A stretch of 64,000 nucleotides of DNA from contig JADGEZ010000001.1 of assembly GCA_016744115.1 (NCBI GenBank), positions 16,777-80,776 on the forward strand, written 5' to 3'. Positions 20,151-28,608 of the stretch are shown piece by piece. A model generated the notes under the pieces. The model was given only the letters and a program-made list of their open reading frames with translations, had not been told where the DNA came from and ran no database searches. The number at the start of each line of letters is the position of its first letter. Position 1 is the stretch's first letter. The position numbers were made by a program, and so were the translations under genes. The stretch comes from Sulfurimonas sp. GTDB taxonomy: Bacteria > Campylobacterota > Campylobacteria > Campylobacterales > Sulfurimonadaceae.

Positions 20151-20552
20151 ATGGGAATAAAAAGTGATTTAGATGCTAACTTTGATTTTGAAGTCGTTAA
20201 TGAATTTTTAGATCACTATTCTATGATGATAGATAGCATGGAGATAATGATTTTAGATTTATCAAAGTTGAATCTACAAGCAAGAAGTATTGATGAACTT
20301 TTTCGTGTCTTTCATAACATAAAATCAGCATCAGGATACTTGAATATAGTCCCTATGTCACGACTAGCCACACTTGTTGAAGATGAACTAGAACAATTAA
20401 GATTAAGTACCCGACCTGTTAATGAAGAAACTATAACTTGGTTGCTTGAAATAAGCGATATGTTTGCGGTTTGGTATCAAAATTTCAAACTAGATGAAAA
20501 ATTAGCTAAAGTAAAATACTCTCTGCTAAAAATACCAGACTTGGATAAATAA
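20151..20552 (+). CDS. Hpt-domain phosphotransfer protein
   Basis: 133 residues, almost wholly one histidine phosphotransfer domain. The predicted phospho-His is His55 in ELFRVFHNIKSASGYLN, a slightly altered form of the HxxKxxA consensus. No other domain is present, so it would shuttle phosphate between a hybrid kinase and a receiver elsewhere. TACAAT at 20122-20127 could be its -10 box and GGGAGAG its ribosome site. trpA follows directly without a gap. Confidence 0.85.
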   Translation: MGIKSDLDANFDFEVVNEFLDHYSMMIDSMEIMILDLSKLNLQARSIDELFRVFHNIKSASGYLNIVPMSRLATLVEDELEQLRLSTRPVNEETITWLLEISDMFAVWYQNFKLDEKLAKVKYSLLKIPDLDK

Positions 20553-21293
20553 TTGAAAAAACTAGTAGCTTTTATAACTTCTACCTACCCAGAAAAATCA
20601 TTTAGTATAGATTTAGCCTTAGCACTTAGTGAAAATGGGGTTGATACCCTTGAGTTAGGCATCCCATTTTCAGATCCCGTAGCAGATGGTCCTTTAATAG
20701 AGCAAGCAAACTATAAGGCATTAAATCTCGGATTTAAATTTGAGCATTTACTTGAAATTTCTCAAGTAATCTCACCTAAGATAGATACTCTTTGGATGGG
20801 TTATTTCAATAGTTTTTATCAACAAGATATGGATAAACTTATACCCTTAGCAAAAAAAATAGGGGTCAATGGCTTTATCATTCCTGATTTACCACATGAA
20901 GAAGCCCTTTCTTATGAAAATCTATTTTCTAATAATAATGTTTCTAATATAAGTTTTGTAGCTCCAACAGATAGTGATGAAAGGATTAAAAAGATAGTAA
21001 GTAACGCTCAAAAATTCATCTATATGGTTGCATATACAGGAATTACAGGTTCAGGGACTAGTGAAGATTTGCAAAAATTTCTCACCTCAATCAAAGCCTA
21101 TACAAAAACTCCAGTTTATGTAGGTTTTGGGGTGAATGCAAAAACAGCTAAAGAAAAAGTACAAGGAGCGGATGGAGTGATTGTTGGTAGTGCATTTATT
21201 GATATTTTATTACAAGATAAGCTTGATTATTCTCAAAAAATCAAAAAGTGTACAGAGTTAGCGAAAACTATTAAAAATGAGATAAATTCATAA
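20553..21293 (+). CDS. trpA: Tryptophan synthase alpha chain
   Basis: Cleaves indole-3-glycerol phosphate and passes indole to TrpB. 246 residues, starting with TTG immediately after the Hpt stop. Catalytic Glu and Asp lie in DTLELGIPFSDPVADGPLIE, and the phosphate site is in GFGVNAKTA and VIVGSAF. trpB is not adjacent, which is unusual for the family but common in Campylobacterota with scattered trp genes. Convergent with tRNA-Arg. Confidence 0.96.
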   Translation: MKKLVAFITSTYPEKSFSIDLALALSENGVDTLELGIPFSDPVADGPLIEQANYKALNLGFKFEHLLEISQVISPKIDTLWMGYFNSFYQQDMDKLIPLAKKIGVNGFIIPDLPHEEALSYENLFSNNNVSNISFVAPTDSDERIKKIVSNAQKFIYMVAYTGITGSGTSEDLQKFLTSIKAYTKTPVYVGFGVNAKTAKEKVQGADGVIVGSAFIDILLQDKLDYSQKIKKCTELAKTIKNEINS

Positions 21294-21320
21294 TTTTCAT
21301 AAGGATTTGTTAGTAAATAA

Positions 21321-21397
21321 TGGTGCGCCCGACAGGAGTCGAACCTGTGACCTTCGGTACCGCAAACCGATGCTCTATCCAGCTGAGCTACGAGCGC
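21321..21397 (-). tRNA. tRNA-Arg (anticodon GCG)
   Basis: A full 77-base cloverleaf on the minus strand with encoded CCA. Acceptor stem GCGCTCG/CGGGCGC (one G-U pair), D-arm GCTC-AGCTGGATA-GAGC, anticodon arm TCGGT-TTGCGGT-ACCGA and T-arm ACAGG-TTCGACT-CCTGT. The anticodon GCG reads CGC and CGU. Most bacteria use ACG, edited to ICG, for this box. Confidence 0.97.
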
Positions 21398-21449
21398 ACA
21401 CCATCTCTATTTTGAGAGGATGAAATTATAGCACTTTTAACTTTAATAA

Positions 21450-21671
21450 TTATAAATCATCTAGTTTTTTAGTCATTTTTTCTAATTTTATCTCTTGCAT
21501 ATACAATTCATGATTTTTTCTTACATAAGCTTGAAGCAATAATTTTAAGTCATTGCTTCCTTCCATATTAAAATCTTCTGCCATTTGATGTTCTAAAAAT
21601 ATTGAAAAATCTCCATCAGCATCAACATCAAAACGGCGACCACCTATATGTAAAGCTATTTTCTTTATCAT
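21450..21671 (-). CDS. Small ZapA-like protein
   Basis: 73 residues. The start MIKKIALHIGGRRFDVDADGD and the helical tail (LLQAYVRKNHELYMQEIKLEKM) resemble ZapA, the FtsZ-ring associated protein, though shorter than the usual 90-110. It follows a 75-residue coiled-coil gene by 6 bases, which looks like a ZapB analogue, and that pairing is the main support. The match is by eye and modest. Alternative: an unrelated conserved small protein. Confidence 0.55.
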   Translation of the reverse strand: MIKKIALHIGGRRFDVDADGDFSIFLEHQMAEDFNMEGSNDLKLLLQAYVRKNHELYMQEIKLEKMTKKLDDL

Positions 21672-21677
21672 AAATTA

Positions 21678-21905
21678 TTAGCCTAAAATACTTTCTATTT
21701 TACTGACTATTTCTTCTATCTCTAAATCTTTCATTGTATTTTCTTCAGAAAGTCTTTCAATCTCTTGATCTTTAATCTCTTTTTCTGCTTTTAATGTAAT
21801 TAACTCATTACGAACCATTTCATTTTCGCTTTTTAATTCATGAAATTTTTCTAGTATCTCTGATACCTTTTCATCAAGTTTTTCCATAGTATTTTGCGTA
21901 TCCAT
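21678..21905 (-). CDS. Small coiled-coil protein (ZapB-like)
   Basis: 75 residues, almost entirely heptad-patterned and charged (EKVSEILEKFHELKSENEMV, then LKAEKEIKDQEIERLSEEN), which predicts one long coiled coil, as in ZapB. Co-transcribed with the ZapA-like gene downstream. No enzymatic motif. Function as a division-ring component is inference from form and neighbour only. Confidence 0.55.
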   Translation of the reverse strand: MDTQNTMEKLDEKVSEILEKFHELKSENEMVRNELITLKAEKEIKDQEIERLSEENTMKDLEIEEIVSKIESILG

Positions 21906-21993
21906 TTATATTTTCCTAGTTTGTTTTATATTAGACCTCTTTAAAGTGATCTACTAGTGCAATGTTAGCACAAAGAAACTAATTTACCTCTTT

Positions 21994-22053
21994 TGTCACC
22001 CTGAACTTTATTCAGGGTCTTGTGCTAGATTCTGAATTAAGTTCAGAATGACA
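21994..22053. repeat. Imperfect palindromic intergenic repeat
   Basis: 60 bases starting TGTCACCCTGAACTT and ending AAGTTCAGAATGACA: the outer 15-base arms are inverted repeats with two mismatches, and each half also folds on itself (CCCTGAA/TTCAGGG and ATTCTGAA/TTCAGAAT). This form matches the TGTCAT-CTGAA class of dispersed palindromes seen in many bacterial genomes. It lies between the ZapB-like start and the fabG stop. Confidence 0.7.
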
Positions 22054-22077
22054 GGCTATATCAAACAGTCGTGATAA

Positions 22078-22824
22078 TTAAGCCATATTCATCCCGCCAT
22101 TTACTTTAAGAGTTTCCCCTGTTATGTAACTAGAATGGTCTGAGAGTAAAAATGCTGTAGCATCTGCAATCTCACTAGCTTTACCCATTCTCTTCATCGG
22201 GATTTTAGCATTGATGCCATCTTTAATTTCATCATTTAAACTCTCCGTCATCTCCGTAGCGATAAAACCAGGAGTTACAGTGTTATAGCGTATCCCACTT
22301 GTTGCAGCTTCTAAAGCGAAACTTTTAGTCATTGCAATTACTCCACCCTTTGACGCTGCATAATTTGTCTGCCCTGCATTACCTGTTTCACCAATAATAG
22401 AAGCGATATTAACAACTGAACCAAATTTTTTCTTTCTCATCACCTTCATAGATTCTCTACAACCAACAAAACAAGATGTTAAGTTTGCATTAATTACCGA
22501 CATGAAATCTTCATTTTTCATACGAAGTGCTAGTTTATCTTTTGTAATTCCTGCATTATTTACAAGGTATGAGAGTTCACCATCGCTATCTACTATAGTT
22601 TTGATAGCATCAACAAAAGCCGTTTCATCACTTACATCAAATCCAATCACCGCAGCTTTTCCACCAGCCGCTTCTATCGCCTCTTTAACTGCGTCAGCTT
22701 CAACTGCACCACTTCTGTAATGAACCCATACCTTTAAACCATAAACGGCTAAAGTTTTCGCAATCTCTGCACCAATACCACGACTTGAACCTGTAACTAA
22801 AACATTATTTCCACTAAATTTCAT
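22078..22824 (-). CDS. fabG: 3-oxoacyl-ACP reductase FabG
   Basis: NADPH-dependent short-chain dehydrogenase of fatty acid elongation. 248 residues. Cofactor loop TGSSRGIGAEIA, NNAG, catalytic Ser in NIASIIGETGNAGQ and YAASK (Tyr-x3-Lys), and the C-terminal YITGETLKVNGGM. The last is typical of FabG rather than a general dehydrogenase. It stands alone between a repeat and the restriction-modification island. Confidence 0.95.
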   Translation of the reverse strand: MKFSGNNVLVTGSSRGIGAEIAKTLAVYGLKVWVHYRSGAVEADAVKEAIEAAGGKAAVIGFDVSDETAFVDAIKTIVDSDGELSYLVNNAGITKDKLALRMKNEDFMSVINANLTSCFVGCRESMKVMRKKKFGSVVNIASIIGETGNAGQTNYAASKGGVIAMTKSFALEAATSGIRYNTVTPGFIATEMTESLNDEIKDGINAKIPMKRMGKASEIADATAFLLSDHSSYITGETLKVNGGMNMA

Positions 22825-22928
22825 TTTTTATCCTTGTGTAATACATTGATTAACCAAATACTATAAGATTGATTTTTATTTGATTATCTGAGCATTTTTA
22901 TAAAATACTCAAATAATCAAACGCCATA

Positions 22929-24155
22929 TTAGTGTCTATTAAAAAAATTATTGAAATATTTAATCCATGATTCAATTGTATTTGATCTCCTTTTTATTGT
23001 AGAATCACCCATTTTTGGGTATTTTTTAATATCATTTATTTCTATATTTAAACCGTGTAATAAATTAAAGCATATCGGCTCAGAAAATATAATTCTTGCA
23101 AATTCAATCATTCTGTCATAGTCCTTTAATGATAATAAATACCTGCCTTTATCAGTTATAGATATACATTCAGACTTATACTCACATAATTTCATCCACT
23201 TAAGAACATTAAAATAATAATCATATTGCCTTGGATCTAGAGAAATATCAAAGTCTATAATGATACTCATTTTTGTTGGACATTCCTCTTTCAAGGTGTT
23301 GAGAAATATTGCATGTATTCTATCAAAACTGTTTGCTTGAGGAAATGGAACACTAGTATCAACTAATCTTTGTTTAGATCTTTTTATATTATCCAATGAA
23401 AAACTTTCGAGATTTTTGAATCTAAAAGCTTTTTCATCTTTGTGTATAGCTAGAAATTGATTGTTTATATATTTAAAAGGGATAAATCTAAAGATACTAT
23501 TATGGTAATAAAAAATAAAACTATTGATTTGTTTTTTATTTTTCACATTTTCTTTCCATACTAATTCAGGGTAAAGAAGTTGTCTAATATTCATATTTCC
23601 TCTAAATCCAATTTTAGATTCAATTAAATTTACTGTATTTGCACCCTCATAACCACCATCTACCTCTATTTGAACGCCTTGAATATTATAATCTACCCTT
23701 CCAATAGAAAAAGACAAATCACCTCTTAGTCTTCCTCTGATTGTTAAATCTGTTTTTTCATTAAATACAATGTCTAACATACCAGAAATTTTTGCTATAT
23801 CAAGGGCAGATGATTCACTTTTTATATCTAAAGGATTTATAGTGATGATTCCACGAGCTTGTTCTATAATTTGAATTGGACATTTTATTTCTTCTTCTAT
23901 GTCAATAAAAGGACTGTTTTTTGCTATTCTATATAATCCATTTTCAATAGCCAATATAGATAAGCTATTTTTTTTCATCACTAAAGGTAGATGCTCTTTA
24001 TGATCTATTTTTGTCATAAGCCTAGCTTCTTTACCATCTCTACTTTTTATTTCATCAGCACTTATATCAAAATACCCTTTTGATATAATAATATTTACAA
24101 TATCTAAATCATTAAATATATTATCCCATGCTTGATTATTTGTAACTTTAGCCAT
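22929..24155 (-). CDS. Putative type II restriction endonuclease
   Basis: 408 residues. Assigned mainly from position: it begins 11 bases after a Dam-type methylase gene, the usual layout of a restriction-modification pair. A possible PD-(D/E)xK nuclease core is visible as Glu164/Asp166 in QIEVDGGYEG followed by Glu179-Ser-Lys181 in NLIESK. The C-terminal third is Lys- and Ile-rich without a motif I know. AT content is high. If the partner methylates GATC, this enzyme would cut GATC, but that is inference. Confidence 0.7.
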   Translation of the reverse strand: MAKVTNNQAWDNIFNDLDIVNIIISKGYFDISADEIKSRDGKEARLMTKIDHKEHLPLVMKKNSLSILAIENGLYRIAKNSPFIDIEEEIKCPIQIIEQARGIITINPLDIKSESSALDIAKISGMLDIVFNEKTDLTIRGRLRGDLSFSIGRVDYNIQGVQIEVDGGYEGANTVNLIESKIGFRGNMNIRQLLYPELVWKENVKNKKQINSFIFYYHNSIFRFIPFKYINNQFLAIHKDEKAFRFKNLESFSLDNIKRSKQRLVDTSVPFPQANSFDRIHAIFLNTLKEECPTKMSIIIDFDISLDPRQYDYYFNVLKWMKLCEYKSECISITDKGRYLLSLKDYDRMIEFARIIFSEPICFNLLHGLNIEINDIKKYPKMGDSTIKRRSNTIESWIKYFNNFFNRH

Positions 24156-24166
24156 AATGTCTCTTT

Positions 24167-25023
24167 TTAATAATTTGTTACTAAGACTTCTTTAACCTTA
24201 CCTCTTCCATTAGCTTTAGAATTAATGGATCTGTTTGCATGAACTGTATGAACTGTATATCCATTAACATCATATAGTTCTAATGTATAATCAGTATATG
24301 AGTTAGAAAGCATAAAATAAGCACCAATATTATCAATATAGTCACACAATTCTCTTAACCTCAACTGCATATCTTCATCAAATCCTTTTTCTGTATAAGC
24401 CGTGAAGTTAGAGCTTGCGTTTAATGGGATATAGGGAGGATCAAAATAAATAAAATCTCCTTTTTTAATTTTATCTTTAATATTTTCAAAGTCTCCATTT
24501 GTTATTTCCGTGTTTTTTAGTAACTCACTACAGTTTTTAATATTTTTAGGATCACAGTATTTTGGATTTACATATCTACCAAAGGGAACATTACACTCAC
24601 CTTTTAAGTTCACTCTATACAATCCGTTAAAACCAGTTTTATTTAAATAAATAAATCTGCTTGCTTTATCAAGTTTAGTTAATTTACTATATTTAGATTC
24701 ATCTCTGTCTAAAGCTCTAGTTTCATAATAATAATCTGACTCGTTTTTGTGCTTACAAACCGAATCAATTAGCTCTGTAGGCATATCTTTAACAATTGTA
24801 TATAAGTTAGATAGTTCTTTATTATAATCATTAATAAGTGCATTTTTTGGTTTTAATTCAAAAAACAAAGCTCCCCCTCCAATAAAGGGCTCAAAATATC
24901 TATTATATTTTTTTGGCATAAGTGACTTAATCTCTTTTATTAGTTGTCTTTTTCCTCCAACCCATTTGATTACTGGCTTACAGATATTGTATCCTTTTTA
25001 TTTTCTAACATTTGCATATTCAT
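24167..25023 (-). CDS. Dam-type DNA adenine methylase, frameshifted near the 5' end
   Basis: N6-adenine methyltransferase of the Dam/DpnM type. Motif I FEPFIGGGALFF and motif IV DPPY (FIYFDPPYIP) are intact. The open frame from 24919 starts too late: just upstream, in the same frame, the codons read PVIKWVGGKRQLIKEIKSL, the family's N-terminus, but no start codon precedes a stop. Another frame offers ATG at 25023 or 25017 (MQMLENKKDTISVS) and joins if one C is restored to a CC at 24975-24976. The repaired protein is about 285 residues, the size of DpnM. Paired with the downstream endonuclease. Confidence 0.85.
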
Positions 25024-25127
25024 ATTTTTACTCTTGTATTTTTTTGTGTAAACTAAAATAAATTTGGTGTTTTCATAAGTGATAGCAATTTATAATATTT
25101 ATATTGCCTTTGAATTATATCTAACTT

Positions 25128-25153
25128 GTTCTACTAAAAAAGTTAAGTAGAAC
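25128..25153 (-). terminator. Hairpin after gpmI
   Basis: Inverted repeat GTTCTACT / AGTAGAAC (8 bp, 10-base loop) located 4 bases past the gpmI stop on the minus strand, in front of the methylase. A modest run of T-poor sequence follows, so it is a candidate terminator only. The rest of 25024-25127 is AT-rich spacer with no other feature seen. Confidence 0.45.
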
Positions 25154-25156
25154 CTT

Positions 25157-26632
25157 TTATACTAAACTATGATCCATCTCTGAGGGTATCTCTATATCCA
25201 TAAGTTTTAAAACTGTTGGAGCGATATTACTCAAAGCTCCAGCTTCTACTTTTGCTACTCCATCAGCTATGACAAAACACCATACTTTACCTACTGTATG
25301 ATTTGTAAGAGTATTACCATCATCATCTTTCATCTCTTCGCAATTTCCATGGTCTGATGTAAGGACTAAAGCGTAATCATTATCTTTTGCACTCTGTATA
25401 ATCTTAGCAAGTTGTGCATCAACAGCACTTACCGCAAGTTTTGCAGCCTCCATATCACCTGTATGACCCACCATATCACCATTTGCAAAATTTACTACTA
25501 TAAAATCATAAGAAGCATCTATAGCTTTTAACACTGCATCTCCAACTTTATCTGCACTCATCTCTGGTTTTATATCATAAGTTTTAACATCTGGTGATGG
25601 GATTAAGACTCTTGTTTCGTTTTCGTACGGCTCATCTATTCCACCATTTAAGAAAAAAGTGACATGTGCATATTTTTCAGTTTCCGCTGTATGCAATTGT
25701 CTTAAGCCATGAGATGCAATCACCTCTGCTAAAGTATTTTTTGGAGTATCTTTTTTAAAAAGTACTGGATATTTAAAGCTTTTATCATACTCTGTTATTG
25801 TCGCTAGATTTATCTCTAAGGCTCGTCTTGGAAACTCACTAAAACTTACATCACCCAATGCTCTTACTAACTCTCTCATTCGGTCACTTCTAAAGTTCAC
25901 GGTTAATATAGAGTCTCCTTCTTTAACTCCCTCATAGCCCTCAAATGCTCTAGGTTCAACAAACTCATCAGTCTCTCCAATGGAGTAAGAATGTCCTATG
26001 TAAGTTTGAGGATCCCAGTGAGTCATAGGTCTAGCATCAACTATAGCCTCATATCCTCGTTGCACTCTTTGCCATCTGTTGTCTCTATCCATCGTATAAA
26101 AACGCCCAGAAATTGTAGCTATACTCATATTCTCATCAAGATGAGATTCAAGTATTTTTATATATTTTGTAGCAGATGTGGGGGAAACATCTCGTCCATC
26201 TGTGATGAGATGAAGAAAAACTTTTTTGCCATTTTTTGAGGCAATTTTTGCAAGACCTATAAAATGTTCTATATGAGAGTGAACACCACCATCACTTAAA
26301 AGCCCTATAAGGTGCAATCTATCAGACTTAGACATCAATGTAATAAGTTCGCTGTTATCTTCTAAAGTATTTTCACTAAGAGCTAGAGATATTTTCACTA
26401 AGTCTTGGTATAAAACTCTTCCGCTCCCTATGCTCATGTGTCCCACTTCAGAATTTCCCATCTGACCCTCAGGAAGTCCAACACTTAGCCCAGATGTATC
26501 TATAAGCGAGTGAGGAGTTTCTTTAAATAATTTGTCATATGCTGGTTTCTTTGCATTAAAAAAAGCATTATGCTCAGTTTTAGGGCTATAACCAATCCCA
26601 TCAGTGATAATTAGAATCGCTTTTTTACTCAA
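25157..26632 (-). CDS. gpmI: 2,3-bisphosphoglycerate-independent phosphoglycerate mutase
   Basis: Glycolytic/gluconeogenic Mn-dependent mutase interconverting 3- and 2-phosphoglycerate. 491 residues. Metal site Asp in ILIITDGIGYS, phospho-Ser61 in GNSEVGHMSIGSGR, DGGVHSH, DGRDVSP, SDRMREL and the late NFANGDMVGHTG and TSDHGNCEE motifs. The length fits bacterial iPGM. No operon partner. Confidence 0.97.
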   Translation of the reverse strand: MSKKAILIITDGIGYSPKTEHNAFFNAKKPAYDKLFKETPHSLIDTSGLSVGLPEGQMGNSEVGHMSIGSGRVLYQDLVKISLALSENTLEDNSELITLMSKSDRLHLIGLLSDGGVHSHIEHFIGLAKIASKNGKKVFLHLITDGRDVSPTSATKYIKILESHLDENMSIATISGRFYTMDRDNRWQRVQRGYEAIVDARPMTHWDPQTYIGHSYSIGETDEFVEPRAFEGYEGVKEGDSILTVNFRSDRMRELVRALGDVSFSEFPRRALEINLATITEYDKSFKYPVLFKKDTPKNTLAEVIASHGLRQLHTAETEKYAHVTFFLNGGIDEPYENETRVLIPSPDVKTYDIKPEMSADKVGDAVLKAIDASYDFIVVNFANGDMVGHTGDMEAAKLAVSAVDAQLAKIIQSAKDNDYALVLTSDHGNCEEMKDDDGNTLTNHTVGKVWCFVIADGVAKVEAGALSNIAPTVLKLMDIEIPSEMDHSLV

Positions 26633-26701
26633 TGAATATTCCTTTATTTATCAAATTACATTGATTATACACTTATAGTGTTAATATCCAATATCATAAA
26701 T

Positions 26702-27208
26702 CTATACAGGGACATACGGTATCAAACCTCGCTCAAACACTTCTTCTTGTACTTCTATGGGTAAGTCTCGTATGTCCATTATAAGCCCATTTACTGATAA
26801 CATCCAAATCATTGGATTATCTTCATATTTACTTGGTAAAACCCAATCTGAATCCGTTGGATGCATTTTTAATAAACCACGAATAATTTTAGATTTTGAT
26901 TGTCCTGTACTTTTTGCAATATCAAAATTTACATATAATTCTGATACACCTATATGGACTTCTTGACTTTTATCAAATAAAAAATTAACTGTTCCAATGG
27001 CATGTATTACTCCACAAGCCCATGTTTTTGCTTTACCTTTACTCAAAGGTGATGGTCTTTTTCTACATAAGGCAGCAATTGCGTATCTAGTAAATTGTGC
27101 ATATTCTTCATTTAACTTTTCATTACAAAAGGTATCTGTTAAGTTTATAATTTCAAGATATTTATCTTCCATAATCTTTGGTACATTTTCAGATTTATTT
27201 TGTTTCAA
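26702..27208 (-). CDS. DUF6398-like protein
   Basis: 168 residues. The stretch FCNEKLNEEYAQFTRYAIAALCRKRPSPLSKGK followed by AIGTVNFLFDKSQ resembles, from memory, the DUF6398 family, a helical domain found alone or fused to other domains. A helix-turn-helix-like segment (FDIAKSTGQSKSKIIRGLLKM) suggests DNA binding. Function unknown. It ends in VPV a few dozen bases before gpmI and is not coupled to it. Acquired origin is possible but base use is not distinct. Confidence 0.6.
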   Translation of the reverse strand: MKQNKSENVPKIMEDKYLEIINLTDTFCNEKLNEEYAQFTRYAIAALCRKRPSPLSKGKAKTWACGVIHAIGTVNFLFDKSQEVHIGVSELYVNFDIAKSTGQSKSKIIRGLLKMHPTDSDWVLPSKYEDNPMIWMLSVNGLIMDIRDLPIEVQEEVFERGLIPYVPV

Positions 27209-27351
27209 TTATTCTCCATTTATATTTTATTTGTAAATATAATTTTCTTTGCTTATTTTCTCTGGTTTGCTAAGTTTGCTATTTCTTCATAAGTTAATTC
27301 TGTAGTTGAATTATATAGATAAAATATAATAGAATGCCAACGAGCTAAAAA

Positions 27352-28599
27352 TCAAGCATTATGCTTTGCTTCTAATTCTCGTAACTTATCTTTTTTACTC
27401 TTTTTTTTGCCTTTTATTGGAGCTGAGCCTTTTTCTTTTTTTGGAGCTTCGCCTTTGAGTTCAAAACCCTCTATTTGTTCACGCTGGAGTCTGATACCTG
27501 AGTGTTTTTCTATCAAGCTAAAATGTGCTTCATTCTCATAATCTATAAAAGAGATGGCAATACCAGACTTTCCAGCTCTTCCTGTTCGTCCAATTCTATG
27601 TATATAGTCAGTTACACAGCGTGGTAAATCAAAATTTATAACACAAGAAATATCATCAATATCTAAACCACGAGAAAGCAAATCAGTAGTAAAAAGGATG
27701 TTTATATCTTTTCTTTTGAATGCTTGAAGTGTTATATTTCTTTCTTCTTGATCTAAATCACCATGAAAAGATTGAGCATTAAATCCGTGCTTTTTAAATT
27801 TCATCGCGATGTTGTCAGTAGCGCGTTTGTTTGCCATAAAAACTAAGACTTGTCCTAGTTTATTTTCTTTAATGATATGCCTTAAAAGAGGGGAACGATT
27901 TTTTTGATTTACTTCAATGACTCGTTGATCTATTGTATCTAGGGTTTCTTTTTCATCCTCTAAACTTATCTGTATGGCTTGGCTTGTTATGCGAGTTATA
28001 ATATCTAAGATTTTTGGAGGATAAGTTGCTGAGAAGAGTAGATTTTGGCGTTTTTTAGGAATCTCTTGTAAAATTGCATTGAGTTCACTTTCAAAGCCGA
28101 GGTTGAGCATTTTATCTGCTTCATCAAGAATGAAATACTCTAAATGAGATAAATCCATCTGTTTTTTTGAAAAAATATCTAAAAGTCGTCCAGAAGTTGC
28201 AATTACAATATCACAACCTTGCTGTATATCATAAAGCTGATTGCCAATTCCCTCGCCACCGATAAGTGCTACGGTTTTCACTTTTTTGCTTAAAAACTCT
28301 CCAAAGGTGTCAAAAGTTTGAGCTATTTGAAGTGTTAATTCTCTTGTGGGGGTTAAGACTAGAACTCTTATCTTTGCTTTTTTATAATTATCTTTTGCTT
28401 TTTGTTTTGAGAGTAGTTCTAAAATAGGAAGTACAAAACTAGCACTTTTACCTGTTCCTGTCTGAGCCTTTACTATAATGTCCTTGCTTTCTAAGACAAG
28501 AGGAATGACTTTTTCTTGTATAGGAGTGGCATGTGTAAAAGCACTTTTTTGAAGTGCTTTTAAAAGTTTAGAGGATAAGTTGAGTTCTGAAAATTTCAC
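27352..28599 (-). CDS. DEAD-box ATP-dependent RNA helicase
   Basis: 415 residues. Q motif FTHATPIQEKVIPL, Walker A AQTGTGKS, DEAD box LDEADKML, SAT, and C-terminal motifs LLSRGLDIDD and HRIGRTGRAG. The Lys-rich tail (KKEKGSAPIKGKKKSKKDK) is typical of RhlE/CsdA-like helicases that work on rRNA or structured mRNA, often in cold. It lies 9 bases after valS in the same direction, so the two may be co-transcribed. Confidence 0.93.
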   Translation of the reverse strand: MKFSELNLSSKLLKALQKSAFTHATPIQEKVIPLVLESKDIIVKAQTGTGKSASFVLPILELLSKQKAKDNYKKAKIRVLVLTPTRELTLQIAQTFDTFGEFLSKKVKTVALIGGEGIGNQLYDIQQGCDIVIATSGRLLDIFSKKQMDLSHLEYFILDEADKMLNLGFESELNAILQEIPKKRQNLLFSATYPPKILDIITRITSQAIQISLEDEKETLDTIDQRVIEVNQKNRSPLLRHIIKENKLGQVLVFMANKRATDNIAMKFKKHGFNAQSFHGDLDQEERNITLQAFKRKDINILFTTDLLSRGLDIDDISCVINFDLPRCVTDYIHRIGRTGRAGKSGIAISFIDYENEAHFSLIEKHSGIRLQREQIEGFELKGEAPKKEKGSAPIKGKKKSKKDKLRELEAKHNA

Positions 28600-28608
28600 A
28601 GACTTAGA

